Positions 1-7,300 of a stretch of 9,088 bases of DNA are shown here, one piece after another. Every line of letters starts with the position of its first letter. Position 1 is the first letter of the stretch. A model generated the notes under the pieces. It was given only the letters and a program-made list of their open reading frames with translations. It did no database searches and was not told the DNA's origin. The stretch lies in assembly GCA_023230285.1 (NCBI GenBank), contig JALNXP010000081.1, forward strand, positions 1-9,088, read 5' to 3'. The DNA comes from Bacteroidales bacterium. GTDB lineage: Bacteria > Bacteroidota > Bacteroidia > Bacteroidales > BM520. A program made the position numbers and the translations under genes.

Positions 1-1708
1 TCAAGATGCTATAACTTTAACTTTAAAGAATGCCATAAAAAACAATCAACTTGCACAAGCGTTTCTTTTTTGTGGTCCGCGTGGCGTTGGCAAGACTACC
101 TGTGCAAGAATTTTGGCTAAGACGATAAATTGTATGAATATCAAAGACAATTACGAAGCCTGCGATGAGTGTGAGTCTTGTAAATCTTTCAATCAAAATG
201 CTTCTTTCAACATCCATGAATTAGATGCAGCATCCAACAACTCTGTTGCCGACATCAGAAATCTTGTCGACCAAGTAAGAATACCGCCGCAAGTCGGAAA
301 ATATAAGATATATATTATAGATGAGGTTCACATGCTGTCTCAAGCTGCATTTAATGCTTTTCTGAAAACTTTGGAAGAACCGCCAGCTTATGCGAAGTTC
401 ATACTTGCAACTACAGAAAAAAACAAAATTATCCCAACAATATTGTCACGCTGTCAAGTGTTTGATTTTAAGAGAATTACAATTGAAGACATCGTCAAGC
501 ATCTTGTATATGTTGCTCAATCAGAAGGTATTGAAGCCGAAGTACAGGCTCTGCATACCATCGCCCAGAAATCAGACGGAGGAATGCGCGATGCTCTCAG
601 CTTATTCGACCAATTGGTGTCCTTCTCCGGAAAAAATCTTACCTATAAGAAAGTTATCGAAAGTTTAAATATTCTCGACTATGAATATTATTTTAAAATG
701 ATTGATTATATACTCGCAGGCGACACAAAGAATATTCTGCTTACAATAAATACAATCTTTGACAATGGTTTTGAAGGCTCACATTTTATCATCGGATTTA
801 ATGAGCATTTACGCAGCTTGCTCGTAAGTAAAGATTCCGGAACTATAACATTGCTTAACGTTAGCGAAAATATCAAAAACAGATATGTACAACAAGCCGC
901 AAAATGTTCTATGTCTTTTCTTGTTCAAGCAATTAACATCATCAACAAATGTGACATCGACTACAAATTAAGCAGCAACAAACAACTGTTAGTCGAAGTT
1001 GCGCTGCTTAATATCCAACAACTGACAGACGAAAAAAAAAAGCCTGACATAAGCGACAACAAGAGCATTACAGTTGAAAAAGTTGTCATTCAGCAGCCCG
1101 CTGCAAATATGACTTCTACCCCATCGCCCGCTGTTGAAAAAACTTCTTTAAAAAACAAGACGAATGAGACTGAAGTTATACAGAATACTGCTTCAACCAA
1201 TGAAACAATTATTCATAAACGACAAACCGGCAAAGGAGTTATAAAACATCCTACCATGGTAAGGTTGTCAGCATTAAAAGAAGATACATTATTAGCTGAA
1301 GAAGAAGCCAATAAGCCGCAACCGCCATCTGCATTACGGTCAAAACATTTTACCATTGATGATGTTAATGAAGTGGTGAAAAAATATATCCGGAATATTG
1401 ATGGAAGCAAGATACACTTATCAAATGTATTACAAACATCGATAGTAAGTTTGCAAGAAGACGATATTGTAGAATTTCAAGTAACTAACGGTGTCAGTGA
1501 GCAAGAAATTAAAGATAATAAATTGGATATAGCTTGTTTTTTAAGAGACACTTTAGAAAACGACTCTATCAACATTTCCACAAAAGTTAATGAAATACCT
1601 TTTGAGAAGAAAGCATACACAGATAAAGAGAAATTTCAAAAACTTTTAGACAAAAATCCGGATTTGCTATATCTCAGGAGTAAGCTCAAATTAGAGATAG
1701 AGTTTTAA
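1..1708 (+). CDS. dnaX: DNA polymerase III subunit gamma/tau, 5' partial
   Basis: This is the clamp-loader ATPase that loads the sliding clamp on primed DNA. The frame is open from base 2, so the true start lies left of the window; by family comparison roughly 20 N-terminal residues are missing, and 568 residues are present. Visible in order are the Walker A GPRGVGKTT (bases 74-100), four zinc-binding cysteines (INC, EAC, DEC, ESC), Walker B with IIDEVHML, the sensor 1/SRC region (ILSRCQVFDF) and sensor 2 (GGMRDALSLF). The collar domain III follows to about base 1030. A polar, low-complexity linker rich in T, S, K and E comes next. The Bacteroidota-type tau tail ends it, with YTDKEKFQKLLDKNP near the C-terminus. 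An A10 run at 1032-1041, at the domain III/linker border, may produce a short gamma form. The gene ends with TAA directly against the convergent dus stop. Identity is certain from the motifs. Confidence 0.97.
   Translation, partial: QDAITLTLKNAIKNNQLAQAFLFCGPRGVGKTTCARILAKTINCMNIKDNYEACDECESCKSFNQNASFNIHELDAASNNSVADIRNLVDQVRIPPQVGKYKIYIIDEVHMLSQAAFNAFLKTLEEPPAYAKFILATTEKNKIIPTILSRCQVFDFKRITIEDIVKHLVYVAQSEGIEAEVQALHTIAQKSDGGMRDALSLFDQLVSFSGKNLTYKKVIESLNILDYEYYFKMIDYILAGDTKNILLTINTIFDNGFEGSHFIIGFNEHLRSLLVSKDSGTITLLNVSENIKNRYVQQAAKCSMSFLVQAINIINKCDIDYKLSSNKQLLVEVALLNIQQLTDEKKKPDISDNKSITVEKVVIQQPAANMTSTPSPAVEKTSLKNKTNETEVIQNTASTNETIIHKRQTGKGVIKHPTMVRLSALKEDTLLAEEEANKPQPPSALRSKHFTIDDVNEVVKKYIRNIDGSKIHLSNVLQTSIVSLQEDDIVEFQVTNGVSEQEIKDNKLDIACFLRDTLENDSINISTKVNEIPFEKKAYTDKEKFQKLLDKNPDLLYLRSKLKLEIEF
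1031..1047 (+). promoter_or_regulatory. candidate programmed frameshift/slippage site in dnaX
   Basis: The zero frame reads GAA AAA AAA AAG CCT GAC, giving the heptamer A AAA AAG at 1036-1042 in the correct phase for tandem -1 slippage. After a -1 shift the next codons are GCC TGA, adding one alanine and then a stop. If RNA polymerase instead drops one A, the frame reads AGC CTG ACA TAA and also stops. The site falls at the end of collar domain III, so the product would be a gamma-like protein of about 370 residues. A weak 6-bp stem, GACAAC (1055-1060) with GTTGTC (1082-1087), lies downstream. No Shine-Dalgarno-like stimulator is seen upstream. The same heptamer makes gamma in E. coli, and an A run makes it by transcriptional slippage in Thermus. 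Its use here is inferred. Confidence 0.7.
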
Positions 1709-2656
1709 TCAAATTTTCATTTCACTGATAGAATTGCATCTAACCATTTTATGGTAAACTTCTTCGCTATCAGGAAAAAACTTCTTAAAATATATCCAAT
1801 ATACTTTTAAGCGAGAAACATTATCTCTCTCCTCACATTCTTCCAAACTATCTATCAAATCGTAATAGAAATTTCTAAATTTATCGAAATAGAAATTGTA
1901 ATCAAGACTATGATTTGCTTTAAAAGCCTCCACCAAGAAAGGACAAGCCACCAGCCCTCTTCCTATCATGTAATTTGTGATATTCGGGAAGCGTAACGTT
2001 TTATCGATAAAAGTATCATAATCAACTATGTCGCCATTATAAGTAACAGGTATTGAAGTCATTTTCATTACTTTTTCAAACTCTGTGAGGTTGATTTCGC
2101 CGGCATATCTGTCGATAGCAAGTCGTGGGTGAATAATAAGCTCATGCAAAGGATAATTATTCAATACGGCAATAACATCATAAGCATCTTCATAACTATT
2201 TAGCCCCAATCTGATTTTTACCGAAAATTTCAGATTGTTGACTTTAAAAACTTCGTCTAAAATACTTTTAATTTTATCAGGATACGGCAGCAGTCCGCTA
2301 CCTCTCATTTTTTTTGTAATTTGCGGCATTGGACAACCAAGATTTAAGTTCACGTGATTAAAGCCATTATCACGAAACATGGCAGAAATTCTGGCAATTG
2401 CAGGCGGATAATTACCAATTATTTGTGGAATTACCTCATAATCAACTTTGTTTAGTAGTTCATCTAAAGTAAAGATATTTGAATAACGGGAAAATTTGTC
2501 GGCAGAGACCTCAGTAACAGAGACAAAAGGCAGGAAACAAGCAGAGATGCCATTAAAATTTCGTGTCAAAGCTGTTCTAAACTCTTTACCTGTTATACCT
2601 CTCAGCGGAGCGAGGGAAAATGAATATTTATTTATATCTATTCTACTGTTATTCAA
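1709..2656 (-). CDS. tRNA-dihydrouridine synthase family protein
   Basis: This is an FMN-dependent, cytosolic enzyme that reduces uridine to dihydrouridine in tRNA. It has 315 residues, a normal length for the family. The TIM-barrel motifs are visible: SLAPLRGITG near residue 15, NLNLGCPMPQ at 103-112 with the catalytic Cys108, SVKIRLG with Lys147, and HPR at 176-178. The FMN-phosphate motifs YNGDI (207-211) and IGRGLVACP (231-239) follow, then a helical C-terminal domain. The HPRLAIDRYAG stretch differs from the common HxRTxxxxYxG, so it is not clearly DusA, DusB or DusC. The start is TTG at 2656: the preceding in-frame stop is five codons upstream and no in-frame ATG precedes the first conserved motif. 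A purine-rich AAAGGGA stretch sits just before it. The start overlaps the end of the upstream MORN gene by 8 nt, suggesting translational coupling. The TGA stop abuts the dnaX stop. Confidence 0.93.
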   Translation of the reverse strand: MNNSRIDINKYSFSLAPLRGITGKEFRTALTRNFNGISACFLPFVSVTEVSADKFSRYSNIFTLDELLNKVDYEVIPQIIGNYPPAIARISAMFRDNGFNHVNLNLGCPMPQITKKMRGSGLLPYPDKIKSILDEVFKVNNLKFSVKIRLGLNSYEDAYDVIAVLNNYPLHELIIHPRLAIDRYAGEINLTEFEKVMKMTSIPVTYNGDIVDYDTFIDKTLRFPNITNYMIGRGLVACPFLVEAFKANHSLDYNFYFDKFRNFYYDLIDSLEECEERDNVSRLKVYWIYFKKFFPDSEEVYHKMVRCNSISEMKI

Positions 2657-3242
2657 CTTTTTTCCCTTTCACATACTTTTCTTCCGAAATCAAATTTCCT
2701 GTTTCGTCATAATATTTCCATACTCCATCACGTACATCATCAGCATAATAACCTTCTACACACAACTGTCTGTTTGGGTGAAACAGTTTATATCCACCAG
2801 CTAATTTATCATTAGTATAAAATCCGGCAGCTTTAAGATTTCCGGAAGAATAGTATTCTTTCCACAGACCATCTTTATTTCCGTTTTTCCATTCATAAAC
2901 TCCGCTGATTTTACCGTTTGCATAATACATTGAACTTTCACCGTTTTTCAAATCATTAAGATAAGTTTCACGAGATTTAAGCACGCCACTATTATCATAA
3001 AATGTCCATATACTATCGCGTTTTTTTTCAAAATATTTACCTTCAGCAATCAATGTCCGCCCATTTTCGCCGAACAATTTGCAATACATAACAGATAAAT
3101 CTGCATTATGGGTTCTGATAATTTTGATTTTTCCGGTTTCAAAAAAAACGGTATCACAGAGCATTTCAGTATTATGTGTCTGACATTCAATCAATTGACA
3201 CAAAAACAAAGTTAAAAACAATGATAATAAAAACTTTTTCAT
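2649..3242 (-). CDS. secreted MORN-repeat (YwqK-like) protein
   Basis: The protein has 197 residues from the ATG at 3242. A TTG three codons upstream is in frame, but the ATG directly begins a typical signal peptide (MKKFLLSLFLTLFLCQL). Cleavage is expected near residue 20. No proper lipobox is seen, since the Cys residues follow L or E, so export by signal peptidase I is more likely than lipidation. From about residue 60 the sequence is a series of about five repeats of roughly 23 residues with the pattern G-x-W-x-x-Y-x-x-x-G-x-L-x-x-x-x-x-Y, for example DGLWKEYYSSGNLKAAGFY and DGVWKYYDETGNLISEEKY. These are MORN_2 repeats, common in Bacteroidota exported proteins and often annotated as YwqK-family antitoxin. 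No toxin partner is adjacent, so that label says little about function. It is the first gene of a pair with dus, and its upstream region is shared with recR. Confidence 0.88.
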   Translation of the reverse strand: MKKFLLSLFLTLFLCQLIECQTHNTEMLCDTVFFETGKIKIIRTHNADLSVMYCKLFGENGRTLIAEGKYFEKKRDSIWTFYDNSGVLKSRETYLNDLKNGESSMYYANGKISGVYEWKNGNKDGLWKEYYSSGNLKAAGFYTNDKLAGGYKLFHPNRQLCVEGYYADDVRDGVWKYYDETGNLISEEKYVKGKKVE

Positions 3243-3254
3243 AATAGACAAACG

Positions 3255-3284
3255 AATTTACAAAATTAATTATTTTTGTAAATT
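3255..3284. promoter_or_regulatory. 30-bp palindrome with back-to-back -7 boxes
   Basis: The arms AATTTACAAAA (3255-3265) and TTTTGTAAATT (3274-3284) are perfect inverted repeats. The 8-bp centre is itself symmetric except for one base pair. Inside it, TATTTTTG (3271-3278, plus strand) and TAATTTTG (3261-3268 read on the minus strand) both fit the Bacteroidota -7 consensus TAnnTTTG, facing recR and the MORN-dus pair. The recR ATG begins 13 nt to the right and the MORN ATG 12 nt to the left. No convincing -33 TTTG is visible on either side. It could be a divergent promoter, a repressor operator, or both. Confidence 0.55.
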
Positions 3285-3297
3285 ATAAAAATAAGAT

Positions 3298-3936
3298 ATG
3301 GGAAATTTTGTTCAATCGAAGTTGGTTCAAAAAGCTGTTGATGAATTATCAAGTTTACCGACAATTGGAACACGGTCGGCACTACGTTTGGCATTATATA
3401 TTTTAAAGCAAGATAAAAATTATGCAAAAGCATTATCGGAGGCGATACAAGACATGCGTGACAACATAAAATATTGCAGGGTTTGTCATAATATTTCCGA
3501 TGATGATATATGTAATATATGTGCAAATACTAAAAGGAATCATAACATAGTATGTATTGTTGAAGATGTAACAGATGTTTTAGCGATAGAAAACACGGCA
3601 CAATACAATGGTGTTTATCATGTTTTAGGAGGTGTCATATCACCCATTAATGGCATTGGCATCAACGACTTAAACATTTCATCATTATTAAACAGAGTTG
3701 AAACCGACAAGATACAAGAAGCAATCATTGCGTTACCAACTTCGGTAGAAGGAGATACGACAGCCTTATATCTTTACAAAAAGCTATCCGAATATAAAAA
3801 CATAGAAATCACTACAATAGCACGCGGTGTAGCTTTTGGTTACGACCTTGAATATACAGACCAAATCACCTTAGGACGTTCAATTATCAACAGGATACCT
3901 TATCAATATCAAATATCATCAAAGAGTTCCAATTGA
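3298..3936 (+). CDS. recR: recombination mediator protein RecR
   Basis: RecR acts with RecO, and RecF where present, to load RecA on SSB-coated single-stranded DNA at gaps. The 212 residues are a slightly long but normal length. Domains in order are a helix-hairpin-helix (LSSLPTIGTRSALRLALYIL, 18-37), a zinc finger with CxxC pairs at Cys60/63 and Cys72/75, and a Toprim domain starting IVCIVEDVTDVLAIE (84-98). The conserved YHVLGGVISPINGIG (107-121) and ALPTSVEGDTTA (145-156) lie within the Toprim domain. The C-terminal LEYTDQITLGRSI is the usual RecR ending. The ATG follows an AT-rich leader without a Shine-Dalgarno sequence, as usual for Bacteroidota. The last 28 nt overlap the convergent small gene. 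dnaX lies 1.6 kb upstream on the same strand, recalling the dnaX-ybaB-recR operon of other phyla, but ybaB is absent and two leftward genes intervene. Confidence 0.97.
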   Translation: MGNFVQSKLVQKAVDELSSLPTIGTRSALRLALYILKQDKNYAKALSEAIQDMRDNIKYCRVCHNISDDDICNICANTKRNHNIVCIVEDVTDVLAIENTAQYNGVYHVLGGVISPINGIGINDLNISSLLNRVETDKIQEAIIALPTSVEGDTTALYLYKKLSEYKNIEITTIARGVAFGYDLEYTDQITLGRSIINRIPYQYQISSKSSN

Positions 3937-4124
3937 TTATTCGTCACATAAGACTCCACGGAAGGAGCATCGGAATAACATTCTATGTACTTAGCTATCG
4001 AACGCTTAACAAGTTTTATCGGCGTTGTATGCCTATATCTGCAATAATTTTGTAATGATTTATACTGTCGTGCCGATAATTTAAAGGCAATTGTTTTATA
4101 TGGCTTCCTTCTCTTTTTTCTCAT
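3909..4124 (-). CDS. small basic ribbon-helix-helix-like protein
   Basis: This 71-residue protein begins at an ATG and has a very basic N-terminus (MRKKRRKPYK). Residues 10-50 fit the ribbon-helix-helix pattern: a strand with alternating hydrophobics (KTIAFKLS), helix A (ARQYKSLQNYCRYRH), a TPIKLV turn, and helix B (LVKRSIAKYIECY). DNA binding as a dimer is therefore a reasonable guess. The C-terminal 20 residues are polar and acidic and end in NQLELFDDI. QLELF (64-68) matches the consensus of bacterial sliding-clamp-binding peptides. The protein-like composition, clean fold pattern and defined tail argue that it is real rather than a chance frame, but I cannot name a family. It has no leftward neighbour of the same strand close by, so it is probably monocistronic. 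Its last 28 nt are antisense to the end of recR. No clear TAnnTTTG box precedes it. Confidence 0.75.
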   Translation of the reverse strand: MRKKRRKPYKTIAFKLSARQYKSLQNYCRYRHTTPIKLVKRSIAKYIECYSDAPSVESYVTNNQLELFDDI

Positions 4125-4163
4125 AAAGCATTGATTATACGATTATTACACAATTACAATTTA

Positions 4164-4204
4164 GTAAGAACAATTATTATTTTCGAGTTTGTAAATGTAA
4201 GAAC
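4164..4204. repeat. direct repeat GTAAGAAC, 33-bp spacing
   Basis: GTAAGAAC occurs at 4164-4171 and 4197-4204, about three helical turns apart, in the AT-rich region between the small gene and the GT117 gene. A weaker relative, GTTACGAAC, is at 4251-4259. The spacing would suit a regulator binding one DNA face, but short repeats arise easily in such AT-rich sequence. The rest of the 243-bp gap shows nothing recognisable apart from the promoter box near its right end. Confidence 0.25.
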
Positions 4205-4322
4205 TATTTTTAATAAAATCTAATATTGTCACAAAAAAAATATCAGAACCGTTACGAACAATTTTTCCGGGCATAATTTTTTCCAATTTTGGTTTGATTA
4301 CGATTTATTTTAGAATTTATAC

Positions 4323-4330
4323 TATCTTTG
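4323..4330 (+). promoter_or_regulatory. candidate -7 box for the GT117 gene
   Basis: TATCTTTG matches the Bacteroidota -7 consensus TAnnTTTG exactly and is followed by CA, a frequent context. It lies 37 nt before the ATG at 4368, which implies a leader of about 30 nt. The nearest upstream TTTG (4293-4296) is 26 nt away, longer than the usual spacing, so the -33 part is weak or absent. Confidence 0.55.
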
Positions 4331-4367
4331 CAGTTTGATATAATTATATAGTTATAAATACTTTTTG

Positions 4368-7300
4368 ATGAAAAATTACAAACATTTAAACAACATTATA
4401 GGTTGGACAGTTTTTGCGATAGCGACTGTTACCTATTTTTGTACATTAGAGCCTACTGCGAGTTGGTGGGATTGTGGAGAGTACATAGCAACTGCATCAA
4501 AATTACAAGTTGGGCATCCACCGGGAGCACCAACATTTCAACTAATTGGCAGATTTTTTTCACTCTTTGCTTTCGGCAACGTAGAACACATCGCAATGAT
4601 GGTGAATGTGATGTCTGCATTATGTAGCAGTTTCACTATTTTATTTTTGTTTTGGTCTATTACCATGCTTGCAAAAAACATCATAGCGCCAAAAACAGAT
4701 TTGAATTTAAAAGAAAACGGCTCTAAAAAATGGATGATATTAGTTGCCGGCATCATTGGTGCTTTAGCGTATACATTTTCCGACACCTTTTGGTTTTCCG
4801 CCGTTGAAGGAGAGGTTTACGCCATGTCTTCGTTATGTACAGCCATAGTATTTTGGGCAATATTAAAATGGAACGAAGAGAAAGACGACAGATACGGTTT
4901 AAGATGGTTAATTTTTATATCATACGTTATTGGCTTATCCATAGGCGTTCATCTACTTAACTTATTGGCTATCACAGCAATATCTTTAGTAGTTTATTAT
5001 AAGAAGTATAAACCGCGTACTAAAGGAGTGATTGTAACAATACTACTTTCTTTCGTTATCATAGCTGCAGTTTTATACATTATTATTCCTCTGGTTGTGA
5101 AGTTAGCCGGAGCATTTGAATTGTTCTTTGTCAACACTATAGGAATGCCGTTTAATTCGGGGACGATAATATACTTTATTCTTTTAATCGGGCTTATTGT
5201 ACTATGCTGGTATCTTACTATAAAACGCAACTCCGTATTATGGAACACTGTGATAATGAGTTTTGTATTTCTTTTAATAGGATATTCAACATTTTTCATT
5301 CTTGTAGTTCGTGCTAACACCAACACGCCAATAAACGAAGGTTGTCCTTCTGATGCCATAAGTTTATTGTCGTATCTGAATCGTGAGCAATATGGAGCTA
5401 CTCCTGTTGTATACGGACCATATTACAATGCTCCTATAGATGATTTTGTTGATGGTTCTCCAACTTATGTAAAAGACAAAGAAAGCGGTAAATATTTGCA
5501 AACAGACACAGGTAAAAGCAGCAAGCCGCATTATGACAAAGACATGAGTACTATTTTTCCGAGGATGTGGAACAACACCAAAGACACATATTCTGATGCT
5601 TACAAGCAGTGGGGAAAAATCAAGGGTACTCCTATGAAAATACAACAACCTGACGGCTCTACCGAGTTGATATACTGCCCTACTTTTGGCGAAAATCTGA
5701 GATTTTTCTTCTCTTATCAGATAAATCACATGTATTTACGTTATTTCTTCTGGAATTTTGTAGGAAGACAAAACGACATTGAGAGCTATGGAGGATTAGA
5801 GAGTGGCAACTGGAAATCGGGCATTAAATTCATTGATGAGGCACGTCTCGGAAATCAAGACTTACCGGACAGCATGAAAAATCCTGCCAACAACAGTTTT
5901 TATTTTTTACCGCTGATATTAGGTTTATTAGGATTATTTTATCAATTTAAATGCGATTCCAAAAACGGCTTAGTCGTGTTATCCTTATTTTTAATGACAG
6001 GGCTTGCCATCATAGTTTATCTTAACCAGACACCATTTCAGCCAAGAGAAAGAGATTATGCTTATGCCGGCTCTTTTTATGCCTTTGCCATCTGGATTGG
6101 CTTAGGCGTTTTAAGCATTATCAATTTACTTACTAAATTGATAAAGAATGAAAAAATTGCCACTGTAATTTCTTTCATAATATGTTTATTGGCGGTTCCC
6201 ACTATAATGGCAAAAGAAGGTTGGGACGACCACAACCGTCATGGTAAATATGCAGCCTGCGATGGAGGCAAAAATTACCTTATCGGTTGTCTTCCCAATT
6301 CTGTTTTGATAACCAATGGTGATAACGACACCTTCCCGCTTTGGTACGTACAGGAAGTTGAAGGGTTCAGAACGGACATCAGAGTTACCAACTTCATGTT
6401 ATCTTCAAGTGATTGGTATGCTGCACAAATGATGCGCAAAGTTTATAATTCCGATACTTTACCGCTGACACTTGATAAAAAGGATTATTACAAAGGTGTT
6501 AATGAATATTTGCGATACCATGACAGAGGTATTAAATCAGCCGTTGACATTACCGAATTTATAAAATTATTGGCTAATGACAGATTTTTGATGTCTACTC
6601 AAGATGGTAAAAAAATCAACACTTTTCCATGTAAAACCTTTAAATTAAAAGTTGACAAAGAAAAAGTACTTGCCAACGGCATAGTTCCACCTGAATGGGC
6701 AGACAGAATAGTAGATGAAATAGAATGGACAATAACACCTAACATCTTGTACAAGAATGATTTATTGTTTCTTGATTTTATTGCAAGTTTCAATTGGGAC
6801 CGTCCTTTATACTTTACTAATCCGAGCATTGTCAAGGCTATATTTAACGTTGACAAATACTGTTATTTAGACGGTGATGTTTACAGATTTGTTCCTGTTG
6901 TTGTAAGAGACAACTACATCAACGGGTTAGGAGGTGTTGATGCAGACAGGTCGTATGATATTCTTGTCGACAAGGTACGCTGGGGCAATCTTAATGACCC
7001 GAAAGTGACCGTAGACAGAGAAAGTCAGCGGTCAAGTCCGATGGTAAAGCAACAATATTACAGACTTGCTTATGCTTTGCTCAATGCAGGCAAGCCTGAT
7101 TCAGCAGCCATAGTAGCCGATAAGATGCTATATTTTTATCCGAATGACAAATTTCCGTACGACTATTACACATATCAGCTCATAGATGTGTATTCTGCTG
7201 CTAATCAAATGGATAAGGTTATTTCTCTTATAGAAACGATACACAAACGTTATTATGAAGAAATTGTATATTACTTATCATTAAAATCTCCATTCTATGA

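Noticed and set aside
2308..2315. A8 run on the minus strand within dus (A AAA AAA in phase) as a second frameshift site
   Set aside because: A shift would stop translation just after the catalytic Cys108, leaving no plausible functional product; it is probably a chance lysine pair.
2496..2804. Open frame on the plus strand across the dus/MORN junction
   Set aside because: It is antisense to two well-supported genes and has no recognisable motif.
2649..3242. Toxin-antitoxin system suggested by YwqK-family antitoxin annotation
   Set aside because: The protein is secreted and MORN-repetitive, and its only partner is dus; no toxin-like gene is adjacent.
3266..3526. Minus-strand open frame of 86 codons over the start of recR
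   Set aside because: It is a shadow of recR; composition is not protein-like for this genome and no motif is seen.
4134..4139. TATAAT on the minus strand as promoter of the small gene
   Set aside because: It is only 9 nt from the ATG, has no -35 partner, and sigma-70 TATAAT is not the usual Bacteroidota box.
4538..5729. Three minus-strand open frames of 82-121 codons inside the GT117 gene
   Set aside because: They are antisense to conserved membrane-protein coding sequence and have no domain signature.
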